DNA of 23,213 nucleotides. Source: Piscinibacter sp050175855 (GTDB lineage: Bacteria; Pseudomonadota; Gammaproteobacteria; Burkholderiales; Burkholderiaceae_C). How positions within the stretch are numbered: the first letter of the stretch is position 1; each line of letters opens with the position of its first letter. Below the pieces are notes generated by a model that saw only the letters and a program-made list of their open reading frames with translations, did not search any database and was not told the origin of the DNA. A program made the position numbers and the translations under genes. Of this stretch, positions 14,822 to 22,456 are shown piece by piece. The DNA lies in assembly GCF_050175855.1 (NCBI RefSeq), contig NZ_JBFXIO010000024.1, positions 1-23,213 on the forward strand. The letters are read 5' to 3'.

Positions 14822-16000
14822 ATGCTCGCCGACAACATCGTCCACTTCTCGCGCATCCTGCGCGACACCGGCATGGCCGTCGGGCCGGACCGCGTGCTCG
14901 CTGCGATCGCCGCCGTGGAAGCCGTCGGCCTCGATCGCCGCGAAGACGTGCGCGCCGCACTCAGTGCCGTGATGCTCGAGCGCCACGAGCAGCAGACGAT
15001 CTTCGACGCGGCCTTCGACGCCTTCTTCCGCGACCCCAAGCTGCTCGAGCAGATGATGTACCTGCTGCTGCCCAAGGTGCAGGGCCGCGGCGAGAAGCAC
15101 CAGCCGCCGCGCGCCAACCGCCTGGCCGAGGCGCTGGCGCCGCCCGCGCCGAAGCGCGAGCCGCGGCCCGAGAACGAGGCCAAGACCGACGAGATCCAGT
15201 TCGAGACCGAGTTCAGCTTCTCCGAGCGCGAGCGCCTGGCCCAGGCCGATTTCGAGAGCATGACCACCGCAGAGTACGAGCAGGCCAAGAAGCTGGCCGA
15301 GCGCGCGCCGCTGCCGGTGCAGCCGCTGCGCCGCCGCCGCCACGAGGCCGCGCCGCGCGGCTCGCTGGACCTGCGCCGCACGCTGCAGGGCATGGCCCGC
15401 CAGCCGCACACGCTGACCCCGGCCTTCACCCACGCGCGAACCGAGCGGCCCCCGCTGGTGGTGCTGCTGGACATCTCAGGCTCGATGGACCGCTACTCGC
15501 GCCTGTTCCTGCATTACGCGCACGGCCTCGCGCGCCGGCACCTCAAGGTGCACACCTTCGTGTTCGGCACCCGGCTGACGAACATCACCCGCTGCCTGCG
15601 CCACCGCGACCCCGATGTCGCGCTGAAGATGGCCGACGAGCTCGTGCACGACTGGAAGGGCGGCACGCGCATCGCCACCAGCCTCGACGAGTTCAACCGC
15701 CGCTGGGCGCGCCGCGTGCTCGGCGGCAATGCGGCGGTGCTGCTGGTCACCGACGGCCTGGAGCGTGACGAGTCCGGCGCGTTGTCGCGATCCGCCGCAC
15801 AATTGCACCGCATGGCCCACGAGGTCGTGTGGCTCAACCCGCTGCTGCGCTTCGAGGGCTTCCAGCCCCGGGCGGAAGGCATCCGCGCCTTGCTGGCGCA
15901 CGTCGACCGATTCCTGCCGGTGCACAACCTCGCGAGCCTGGCCGACCTGGCCCAGGCCCTGCAGCGCCCGGCGCTGAACCCCTCCCATCTGCTTCACTGA
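14822..16000 (+). CDS. coxE: VWA domain-containing CoxE family protein
   Basis: A 392-residue cytoplasmic protein. Residues about 1-210 are a helical, charged N-terminal region (starting MLADNIVHFSRILRDTGMAVG, with a proline-rich stretch near 95-120). Residues about 211-370 form a von Willebrand factor A domain. The metal-ion-dependent adhesion site is intact, with Asp217, Ser219 and Ser221 in DISGSMDRYS, a threonine in WKGGTRIATSLDEFNRRW, and an aspartate in VLLVTDGLERDE. CoxE proteins pair with the MoxR ATPase to remodel molybdenum hydroxylases. The ATG is immediately after the inverted-repeat gap and no strong Shine-Dalgarno is visible (only CGGCAGTCC upstream). The repeat separates it from the moxR-like gene, so its translation and maybe transcription differ from the upstream genes. 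Confidence 0.92.
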   Translation: MLADNIVHFSRILRDTGMAVGPDRVLAAIAAVEAVGLDRREDVRAALSAVMLERHEQQTIFDAAFDAFFRDPKLLEQMMYLLLPKVQGRGEKHQPPRANRLAEALAPPAPKREPRPENEAKTDEIQFETEFSFSERERLAQADFESMTTAEYEQAKKLAERAPLPVQPLRRRRHEAAPRGSLDLRRTLQGMARQPHTLTPAFTHARTERPPLVVLLDISGSMDRYSRLFLHYAHGLARRHLKVHTFVFGTRLTNITRCLRHRDPDVALKMADELVHDWKGGTRIATSLDEFNRRWARRVLGGNAAVLLVTDGLERDESGALSRSAAQLHRMAHEVVWLNPLLRFEGFQPRAEGIRALLAHVDRFLPVHNLASLADLAQALQRPALNPSHLLH

Positions 16001-16004
16001 ATCC

Positions 16005-16565
16005 ATGGAACTCAAAGGCGAACGACTTCTTCCGGCCCCCATCGACACCGTCTGGGCCGGCCTCAACGACCCCGAGATCCTCAAGGCCTGCATCGCCGGC
16101 TGCGAATCGCTGGAGCGCACCGGCGACGATGCCTTCCAGGCCCTGGTGGCGGTGCGCGTCGGCCCAGTGGCGGCCAAGTTCAAGGGCAACCTGAAGATGA
16201 CCGACGTGAAGCCGCCGAACAGCTACACGATCAACTTCGACGGCCAGGGCGGCGTGGCCGGTTTCGGCAAGGGCTCGGCCGACGTGCAGCTCGCCAGCGA
16301 GGCCGGGGCCACGAAGCTCAGCTACGTGGCCCGCGCGCAGGTGGGCGGCAAGATGGCGCAAGTCGGCTCGCGGCTGATCGACGCGGCCGCCGGCAAGATC
16401 GCCGAAGACTTCTTCGCCGCCTTCGAGGCCAAGGTGGCGCCGCCGCCGGCCGAAGGCGCGGTGGCCGAGGCCGCACCGGCCGCAGCCGCGGGTGGCAACA
16501 AGACGGTGGTCTGGATCGTCGCCGCCGTGGTGATCATCGCGGCGATCTACTTCCTCACGAGATAG
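16005..16565 (+). CDS. coxG: CoxG family SRPBCC protein with C-terminal membrane anchor
   Basis: A 186-residue protein. Residues 1 to about 145 form a CoxG/SRPBCC-type START-like domain (MELKGERLLPAPIDTVWAGL, DPEILKACIAGCESLE, the VGPVAAKFKGNL strand, GGKMAQVGSRLID, and an ending helix of KIAEDFFAAFEAKV). A short Ala/Pro-rich linker follows, then a single membrane helix at about 167-184 (VVWIVAAVVIIAAIYFL) and a basic end. CoxG tethers CO dehydrogenase-type enzymes to the inner face of the cytoplasmic membrane and has been proposed to bind quinone in related systems. The start lies only five bases after the coxE stop (TGA ATCC ATG). Its presence suggests the hydroxylase is linked to the respiratory chain. 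Confidence 0.92.
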   Translation: MELKGERLLPAPIDTVWAGLNDPEILKACIAGCESLERTGDDAFQALVAVRVGPVAAKFKGNLKMTDVKPPNSYTINFDGQGGVAGFGKGSADVQLASEAGATKLSYVARAQVGGKMAQVGSRLIDAAAGKIAEDFFAAFEAKVAPPPAEGAVAEAAPAAAAGGNKTVVWIVAAVVIIAAIYFLTR

Positions 16566-16579
16566 ACAGGAGTTCCACG

Positions 16580-17581
16580 ATGGACAGCCTCGATCTCCAG
16601 GTGCTGCAGCAGGCGCGCGACTGGCGCGCCCAGGGCCGCGCGGTGTGGCTGGTGACGGTGATCGAGACCTGGGGCTCGGCACCGCGCCCGCCGGGTGCGC
16701 TGCTGGCGATGCGCGACGACGGCCTGGTGGTCGGCTCGGTGTCTGGCGGCTGCGTGGAGGACGATCTGATCGATCGCGTGCGCCAGGGCGAGCGCGTCGG
16801 CAAGCCCTCGCTGATCACCTACGGCGTCACCAAGGAAGAGGCGGCGCGCTTTGGCCTGCCCTGCGGCGGCAACCTGAGGCTGGTGCAGGAGCCGTTGCTC
16901 GACACCGCCTGGGTCGACGACATCCTGTCGCGCACCGCACGCCACGAGTTGGTGGCGCGCCGGCTCGACCTCGACACCGGCGCGGTGGGCATCGAGCCGG
17001 CCGCGCGCGGCGAGCTGTTCGAGTTCGACGGCCGCACGCTGCGCGCACTGTTCGGCCCGCGCTGGCGGCTGCTGATCATCGGCGCGGGGCAGCTCTCGCG
17101 CGTGGTCGCGCAGATGGCACTGGCGCTCGACTTCGAGGTGATCTGCTGCGATCCGCGCGAGGAATACCACCTCACCTGGGACATCCCGAACACCACCTTC
17201 AGCAAGTCCATGCCCGACGACCTGGTCACCGAACTGCACCTCGACCCGCACAGCGCGGTGATCGCGGTCACGCACGACCCCAAGCTCGACGACATGGTGC
17301 TGCTGGAAGCGCTGAAGTCGCCGGCCTTCTACGTCGGCGCGCTGGGATCGCGCGGCAACACCGCCAAGCGCAAGGAGCGGCTGGCGCTGTTCGACCTGAC
17401 GCCGGCCGAGATCGACCGGCTGCACGGGCCGATCGGGCTCGACCTGGGCAGCAAGACCCCGGCCGAAATCGCCGTCTCCATCGTCGCCGAGATCGTCGCG
17501 GTGAAGAACGGCGTCGCGCTGGTGCAGAAGAAGGAAGGCTCGGCGCTGCCGGAGGCATCGGGCGTCTGCGCGCGGGGGTGA
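16580..17581 (+). CDS. xdhC: XdhC/CoxF (CoxI) family molybdenum cofactor sulfuration/insertion factor
   Basis: A 333-residue cytoplasmic accessory protein. The N-terminal XdhC_CoxI domain (about 10-80) contains VWLVTVIETWGSAPRPPGA and VGSVSGGCVEDDLI with the conserved cysteine. A middle segment has LPCGGNLRLVQEP. The C-terminal Rossmann domain (about 155-305) shows a nucleotide-binding loop LLIIGAGQLSRVVAQMA and the ALGSRGNTAKRKERL motif. Members bind molybdenum cofactor, promote its sulfuration and deliver it to the large subunit. It starts 14 bases after coxG with AGGAG before the ATG. No MobA-like cytidylyltransferase (the frequent partner for making the dinucleotide cofactor) is present in the window, so it must be encoded elsewhere. 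The protein ends the cox-like block; a structured gap follows. Confidence 0.9.
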   Translation: MDSLDLQVLQQARDWRAQGRAVWLVTVIETWGSAPRPPGALLAMRDDGLVVGSVSGGCVEDDLIDRVRQGERVGKPSLITYGVTKEEAARFGLPCGGNLRLVQEPLLDTAWVDDILSRTARHELVARRLDLDTGAVGIEPAARGELFEFDGRTLRALFGPRWRLLIIGAGQLSRVVAQMALALDFEVICCDPREEYHLTWDIPNTTFSKSMPDDLVTELHLDPHSAVIAVTHDPKLDDMVLLEALKSPAFYVGALGSRGNTAKRKERLALFDLTPAEIDRLHGPIGLDLGSKTPAEIAVSIVAEIVAVKNGVALVQKKEGSALPEASGVCARG

Positions 17582-17623
17582 ACCGCAAGGAGTCGCAGGC
17601 GCGTCGCGCGTGCTAACCCGGTG

Positions 17624-17680
17624 GACCCGCGGCGGTCGTTGATGCATGCTGCGGCCATGCAGCGCGCACACCGGCGGGTC
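17624..17680 (+). terminator. Nested inverted repeat after xdhC/coxF, possible terminator
   Basis: An outer pair GACCCGC (17624-17630) with GCGGGTC (17674-17680) encloses an inner hairpin TGCATG (17643-17648) with CATGCA (17656-17661) and a 7-base loop. It lies about 45 bases after the XdhC stop and before the Shine-Dalgarno of the next gene. No T-tract is visible, so termination would need Rho or the structure may serve another role. Confidence 0.4.
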
Positions 17681-17712
17681 GGCCCGTGGCACATGCAAGG
17701 AGACGCAGAACG

Positions 17713-20166
17713 GTGCGGCTGGAACTGAACCGGCCGCAGCGCCGCGACCTGTTCCTGCTGCTGTGCCTGATCGGCGTCGTGCCGGCGTTCATCAGCGCTA
17801 CCTTGCCGGTCACGACGTGGCTGCCGGGCACCGAAGGCTTTCGCTGGACGTGGGTCGAGCTGTCGGCTGTGCGTCCCCTGCTGATCGTGCTGTTGATGGC
17901 TGCCGGCTTCGTGGGCTGGCCGCTGCGCCCGCGATGGCTCTGGCTGGCGATGCTGCCGGCGCTGCTGCTCGTGCTGACGCCGATCTCCCGTGTCGGCGCC
18001 GCACCCGGGCCGCTGCACTGGATCGAGCGCGTGCCCGAGTCGCAGGATCCCACCCTTGCGGCGGAATACGCGGCGATCGGACGGCTCGCGACGCCCGAGC
18101 GCTGGATCGATCGTGCGCTCGCGAAGAGGGAGCCGGCGCTGCCCGATGTCGGCGCACTGCGCGCACAGTGGGACGCAGTGAATGCGGCGCGCCCAGGGGG
18201 GCTCGGCGGTCGATGGACGGAACTGCGCCAGCTCGACGAGCGCGCGAAGCAGCTGCAGTCCGAATACGACCAGACCTCCAAGGCACGGGACGGTATCGAC
18301 AGGAAAAGGCAGGAGCAGCTGGCGCAGGAATACTCGAGGGTATTCTCCAAGCTCGAAGCCTTGAAGGCGGAATTGGCCAAGCATCCGCCGCGGCCGGAGC
18401 AGGCCTGGGAGCTGCGCGCGCGGATCGGGCTGCACGAACTGTGGCAAGCCGACAAGCGCGCCCGTTGGCTGGAAGCGCCTTACCAGATCGCCGCTTCGCT
18501 GCTGCTGCTGGCCGTGGTCGTGGCGATCGGCGTCGGCCACCGCACGACGATGACCTTTCTCGGGCTGTCCCTGCTTGCCTCGCTGGCCTGCGCTGCCGTC
18601 AGGACGGAGGGCGGTTGGGTGGCCTCGGGGGTGACGGCGCTTCAGCCGGTGTTCGTGGGTACGCTCGCGCTGCTGGTGCTGCGCCTGCTGGCGCGCGCCT
18701 GGCTGGACAACCGCGAGATCTGGCACAGCACGTCGACGCCGGCACTGCGCCGTGCGCTGCTGTGGTCGCTGCTGTTGTGGAGTCCGTTCGCGCTGGTGCT
18801 GGCCGCCAACTTCTGGGCCGGCCGAGCCGTCGATGCGGCGGTGGAGCGAATCGCCTACCGAATCGCCCTGCCTGCGGAGAACGGCCAGCCGCCGGGGCCG
18901 ACCCTGCTGCGCGACAGCGACGTCGACCGCCCCACCTTGCGCGAGGACCTGCAGCTGGCCGTGGCGCGCCTGTACGCCGACATGGAAGACGCTGGCGTTG
19001 CCGCGGCGCGCGGAGCCGGCAACAACACGGCCGCCGCTGCGCAGGGCGTGAATGACGCGGCGATGCGGGTCTTCGCCCGTGTGATGCCGGACAGCCTCTT
19101 CAAGTACGCCGGGTTTCCTGCTCGCCACGCCTGCAACCTGCTGAACCTGCCGGGCTGCATCGCGAACATCCCGCTGGACATGGCGAACGCGGCCTACGTG
19201 GGCCCGCGCGATCGGCTGCGCGCCGACCTCGAAGCGCGGCTCGGCGCGCTGGTCGACCAGGCCCGCCAGGCCGGCAACGCCGGTTCGGCTGGCCTGGTGA
19301 ATGCGCTGCGTGGCCAGGCCATCCAGATGAGCAGGCTGACGCGCGAACGGGTCGACCAGGTGCTGCTGGTGTCGGCGGGCGCCTCGGTGCTGGGCAGCGC
19401 CACCCTGCTGTTCGTGGCGCTGCGGGCCTTCCTGCTCGTTTTGGCGCGGTTGCTGTTCGCGCAGAACAAGGATGCGTACATGACCATCACTCCCCGCGAG
19501 CGGCCGCTGCAGGCGCAGGACCGGGCGGTGCGGGTGGACGTGCCCGCAGGCGACGAGCTGCACATGCGACTGGCCGAGGGCCGGCTACTGATGAAGCCGG
19601 CCTTCGACGTCGACGGCGCCGCGCCCAACACGCTGTGGCTGCCGCCGCAGCCCTGGCGCGCGACCGTGGCGCGCATCCGCCACGGCTGCTACTTCCTCAA
19701 GGAGATCGAGGCTGGCGACGAGCCGCGCACGCTGACGCTGAAGTCCACGCCGGGCACCAATTTCTTCTGCTGGGACATTCCCGAAGACGCCGAAGTGGCC
19801 TTTCGCTGGGACCGTTTCGCCGGCATGTCCGGCTCGGTGAGGCTGAGGCGCGTGTTCAGCCTCAAGCTCGGCACCGTGGTGCTGGGCCATGTCAGCGTGG
19901 CCACGGCGCGCGGCCCGGGCCTGCTCGTTCAGCACGCCTACACGCGCGCCAGCGCGCAGCGCACCTCGGTGGCCCAGGCCCGCGTGGTCGGCTGGGTGAT
20001 GGGCACGCTGTTCCGCGTCGAATCGGGCAAGAGCAAGAAGAACGTCTATGTCGACCACTGCCATGTGGTCTGTGCCGAGCCTGGCATCGCGGTGCACGAG
20101 GCGGCGCGCGAAGGCCGCGGCGGGCATGGGCTGTGGCGCGAGTTGCTGGGGTTGCTGCGGCCGTGA
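17713..20166 (+). CDS. Large multi-pass membrane protein of unknown function
   Basis: I do not recognise this 817-residue protein. With the GTG at 17713 (AAGGAG at 17697-17702) it starts MRLELNRPQRRDLFLLLCL. Hydrophobic helices are visible near residues 13-32, 54-72 and 74-92. A charged region from about 100 to 255 includes a likely coiled coil (LRQLDERAKQLQSEYDQ to about 235, rich in E, K, Q and L). A second group of helices occupies about 257-330 and 346-368. A third region follows with CNLLNLPGCIANIPLD and helices near 547-585. From about 590 (MTITPRERPLQAQD) to the end is a soluble beta-rich-looking domain without membrane segments, containing TNFFCWDIPEDAEVAFRW. It stands alone between the cox-like cluster and the SoxYZ-like pair. 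A GTG at 17686 is an alternative start. Function unknown; an envelope role is only a guess. Confidence 0.75.
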   Translation: MRLELNRPQRRDLFLLLCLIGVVPAFISATLPVTTWLPGTEGFRWTWVELSAVRPLLIVLLMAAGFVGWPLRPRWLWLAMLPALLLVLTPISRVGAAPGPLHWIERVPESQDPTLAAEYAAIGRLATPERWIDRALAKREPALPDVGALRAQWDAVNAARPGGLGGRWTELRQLDERAKQLQSEYDQTSKARDGIDRKRQEQLAQEYSRVFSKLEALKAELAKHPPRPEQAWELRARIGLHELWQADKRARWLEAPYQIAASLLLLAVVVAIGVGHRTTMTFLGLSLLASLACAAVRTEGGWVASGVTALQPVFVGTLALLVLRLLARAWLDNREIWHSTSTPALRRALLWSLLLWSPFALVLAANFWAGRAVDAAVERIAYRIALPAENGQPPGPTLLRDSDVDRPTLREDLQLAVARLYADMEDAGVAAARGAGNNTAAAAQGVNDAAMRVFARVMPDSLFKYAGFPARHACNLLNLPGCIANIPLDMANAAYVGPRDRLRADLEARLGALVDQARQAGNAGSAGLVNALRGQAIQMSRLTRERVDQVLLVSAGASVLGSATLLFVALRAFLLVLARLLFAQNKDAYMTITPRERPLQAQDRAVRVDVPAGDELHMRLAEGRLLMKPAFDVDGAAPNTLWLPPQPWRATVARIRHGCYFLKEIEAGDEPRTLTLKSTPGTNFFCWDIPEDAEVAFRWDRFAGMSGSVRLRRVFSLKLGTVVLGHVSVATARGPGLLVQHAYTRASAQRTSVAQARVVGWVMGTLFRVESGKSKKNVYVDHCHVVCAEPGIAVHEAAREGRGGHGLWRELLGLLRP

Positions 20167-20267
20167 GCCGTGGCGGCCGGGCCGACCGGCGCTGCGAGGT
20201 CCTCGCCGTCGATTGATCCATCCTGACGCAGCGCCTTCGGGTTGACCCGGGATGGAGGCCCTCGGAG

Positions 20268-20279
20268 CGTGACGTCACG
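20268..20279. promoter_or_regulatory. 12-base palindrome upstream of the SoxYZ-like gene
   Basis: CGTGACGTCACG is a perfect palindrome ending nine bases before the ATG of the SoxYZ-like carrier gene. A TTGACC (20242-20247) upstream could be a -35 element, which would place the palindrome in or just after the -10 region, a position suited to an operator. No regulator is identified and a 12-base palindrome can arise by chance in GC-rich DNA. Confidence 0.35.
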
Positions 20280-20288
20280 ATTCGGGGC

Positions 20289-21077
20289 ATGGTCGGTCGC
20301 CGTCATGCCTTGATTCGCCTCGCCGGCACCGCCGCATGGGTCGCGGCCGGGCCCGCCCGTGCCGACGCCACCGGCGGCGACCCCTTCGGCTCGCTGCAGT
20401 GGCCCGGCCTGAAGCGCGAGTTCTTCGGCTCGGCCCGGGTGGTGTTCGACGAGCGCGTGGTGGTGCGCGGCCCGGCCTTCGCCGAAGACCCGATGAACGT
20501 GCCGATCAGCGTGTCGGCCACCGGCCTGCCCGATATCGAGACGCTGGTCGTGTTCGTCGACCGCAACCCGATCCGCAAGGTGCTGGAGTTCCAGCCCGTG
20601 GCCGCGCTGGCCAGCGTGGGCTTCCGCTTCAAGCTCGAGCAGGCCAGCCCGGTGCGCGCCGCCGCGCGCACGAAAGACGGCGTGTGGCACGTGGGCGGCA
20701 CGCTGGTGGACTCGTCCGGCGGCGGCTGCACGGTCTCGGGCGCCACGCGCAAGGACGGCAGTTGGTCACAGACCCTCGGCCAGGCGCGCGGCAAGCTGTT
20801 CGCCGGCAGCCCGGTGGGCGGCGAGGCGGCCTCGCGGCTGCGCGTGATGGTGATGCACCCGATGGACACCGGCCTGGTCGGCGGCATCCCGGCCTTCTAC
20901 GTCAACAAGCTCGCGGTGCGCGACGCGCAGGGCCGCGAACTGCTGCGCCTGGCCACCTACGAGCCGGTGAGCGAGAACCCGGTGTTCAGCTTCGACTTCC
21001 CCGGCCGCGTGGCCGGCGGGCTGCGGCTGGTGGGTACCGACAACAACGGCAACCGCATCGACTCGCGCATCGAATGA
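20289..21077 (+). CDS. Quinoprotein-associated SoxY-SoxZ fusion carrier protein
   Basis: A 262-residue exported protein. The N-terminus (MVGRRHALIRLAGTAAWVAAG, ending in A-R-A near 25) has two arginines before a hydrophobic core and may be a Tat signal, as in SoxY proteins. The first domain (about 40-155) resembles SoxY (WPGLKREFFG, FAEDPMNVPISVSA, LVVFVDRNPIRKVLEF), with the single cysteine Cys147 in a SSGGGCT context replacing the C-terminal GGCGG arm of true SoxY. The second domain (about 165-262) resembles SoxZ (MVMHPMDTGL, PAFYVNKLAV, NPVFSFDF). Such fused carriers are associated with quinoprotein dehydrogenases rather than thiosulfate oxidation; no other sox gene is here. The stop overlaps the next start (ATGA). 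Confidence 0.85.
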   Translation: MVGRRHALIRLAGTAAWVAAGPARADATGGDPFGSLQWPGLKREFFGSARVVFDERVVVRGPAFAEDPMNVPISVSATGLPDIETLVVFVDRNPIRKVLEFQPVAALASVGFRFKLEQASPVRAAARTKDGVWHVGGTLVDSSGGGCTVSGATRKDGSWSQTLGQARGKLFAGSPVGGEAASRLRVMVMHPMDTGLVGGIPAFYVNKLAVRDAQGRELLRLATYEPVSENPVFSFDFPGRVAGGLRLVGTDNNGNRIDSRIE

Positions 21078-22027
21078 AGGCGTTCGCTGCATCGCTGTTG
21101 CTGGCTGCGTTCGCCGTGCCCGTCGCGCAGGGAACGCCGAAGGTCGACGTCGCGAAGCTCGACTACGGCCTCGCCGCCCGCGCGCTGGCGCCCGGCGTGT
21201 GGGTGGTGGAAGGCGCCAACGCCGACTTCAGCATCGCCAACGGCTGCAACATCATCAACACCGGCTTCGTCGCCACCGGCAAGGGCGTGGTGGTGATCAA
21301 TACCGGGCCGTCGAAGCGCTACGGCGAACAGCTTCGCGCGCTGATCGGAAAGACCACGGCCGAGCCGATCGTGCAGGTGATCCACCTCAACCAGCACCCC
21401 GACTATTTTCTCGGCAACCAGGCCTTTGCCGACGTGCCGCGCCTGGCCACCGACGCCACCCGCGCCGGCATGGCCCGCGAGGCCAAGGCCTATGAGGACA
21501 ACCTCTACCGCCTGTGCGGCGACTGGATGCGCGGCACCGAGGCCATGCTGCCCACCGGCACGCTGGCGCTCGGCCCGCTGCGCATCGGCGAGCGCGAGAT
21601 GGAGCTGCGCGAATACCGCGGCCACACCGCCAGCGACGTGGTGCTGGTGGACAAGGCCAGCGGCGTGGTCTTCGCCGGCGGCCTGGTGTTCGCGCAGCGC
21701 ATCCCGACCACGCCGCATGCGCAGATCGGCCCCTGGCTGCAGAGCCTGCAGGCCTTCGCGGCGCTGCCGGTGAAGACGCTGGTGCCCAGCCACGGCCCGG
21801 TGCGCAACGACACCACCGCGGTGGCGCAGACGCAGCGCTACCTGCAATGGCTGGACCGCAGCTTCCGCCAGCTCGCCGAGCAGGGCGCCGAGATGAACGA
21901 GGTGCTGCGCGCCGAGGTGCCCGCCGAGTTCCGCGGCTGGGCGGCCTTCGGCACCGAGTACACGCGCAACGTGGCGCATCTCTACCCGCGCTACGAGCAG
22001 GCGGTGCTCAAGGGCGCGAAGCCCTGA
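21074..22027 (+). CDS. Metallo-beta-lactamase-fold protein of the quinoprotein relay (SoxH-like) group
   Basis: A 317-residue exported protein. Residues 1-20 form a signal peptide (MKAFAASLLLAAFAVPVAQG). The rest has the metallo-beta-lactamase outline: VVVINTGPSKRYGEQL, HLNQHPDYFLGNQAF (104-118), REYRGHTASDVVLV with His184, VFAGGLVFAQRIPTTPHA, and LVPSHGPV with His240. Translation is coupled to the SoxYZ-like gene, and that pairing is characteristic of 'quinoprotein relay system zinc metallohydrolase' genes found beside PQQ- or TTQ-type dehydrogenases. Two usual zinc-ligand positions of the HxHxDH motif are Asn106 and Tyr111, and the usual GD before the next helix is GG, so the metal site may be altered. 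Its stop is 18 bases from the convergent tail-protein gene. Confidence 0.82.
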   Translation: MKAFAASLLLAAFAVPVAQGTPKVDVAKLDYGLAARALAPGVWVVEGANADFSIANGCNIINTGFVATGKGVVVINTGPSKRYGEQLRALIGKTTAEPIVQVIHLNQHPDYFLGNQAFADVPRLATDATRAGMAREAKAYEDNLYRLCGDWMRGTEAMLPTGTLALGPLRIGEREMELREYRGHTASDVVLVDKASGVVFAGGLVFAQRIPTTPHAQIGPWLQSLQAFAALPVKTLVPSHGPVRNDTTAVAQTQRYLQWLDRSFRQLAEQGAEMNEVLRAEVPAEFRGWAAFGTEYTRNVAHLYPRYEQAVLKGAKP

Positions 22028-22045
22028 GCGATCTCTAGTCGTTCG

Positions 22046-22456
22046 CTAGTCGATCTCGACGCCGTCGAAGGCCACGGCGAGCGACTCGAAGACGAGCGCG
22101 CTCTCGTTTGCGTTCAGCGGCGAGTAGTGCAGCGAGGCCGGCCGCGCATTGCGGAAGCGCCAGCACATCACCACGCGCTCACGGTCCGGCGCGAGCAGCG
22201 TCACGCGCACGCTGCGCCGCTGCGGCGCGCGGCCGCGGCAGGCCTTGCTCCACCAGGCGTGCAGCAGGTCGTCGCCGCCGGTGGCGCGGCGCAGCACCAG
22301 GTGCTCCTCCGCCACCGCGGCCTGCGCATCGGCATGCGCCGCCAGCGGCGGGAACACCACCTCGCAGCAGCCCACCTCGATGGCGCGGCCGTTGCCGTCG
22401 ACCAGTTCTACGCGGAAGCGACTGCCCGGCACTGGCGTGCGGTCGTGCCCGCTCAC
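22046..22456 (-). CDS. Phage-tail-tube-like (gp19 family) protein, second of pair
   Basis: A 136-residue protein beginning MSGHDRTPVPGSRFRVELVD. It resembles the T4 gp19-like tail-tube family (PF06841/TIGR02241) in overall pattern: an N-terminal F-R-V-E-L-V-D strand, EVGCCEVVFPPL, HLVLRRATGGDDLLHAWW (matching the L-K-R-G...LW-W pattern of the partner), RSVRVTLLAPDRERVVMCWRF and a final ESLAVAFDG strand like the ERLELE end of the partner. Similarity is weaker than for its neighbour. The GTG start overlaps the stop of the upstream tail gene (GTGA), so the two are coupled. It lacks a signal peptide. Tube proteins normally stack as hexameric rings in contractile injection systems, but no sheath, baseplate or spike gene is in the window. 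Confidence 0.7.
   Translation of the reverse strand: MSGHDRTPVPGSRFRVELVDGNGRAIEVGCCEVVFPPLAAHADAQAAVAEEHLVLRRATGGDDLLHAWWSKACRGRAPQRRSVRVTLLAPDRERVVMCWRFRNARPASLHYSPLNANESALVFESLAVAFDGVEID

Noticed and set aside
14822..16000. Alternative reading of the coxE region as R/A-rich proteins in other frames
   Set aside because: The chosen frame contains the complete VWA metal-binding motif and family-typical ends. The other frames are compositionally biased shadows.
17329..19563. A 744-codon antisense frame across xdhC and the unknown membrane protein
   Set aside because: It crosses two plus-strand genes and their gap, has biased R/Q/H composition and no recognisable start context. The plus-strand genes have better starts, and xdhC matches a known family.
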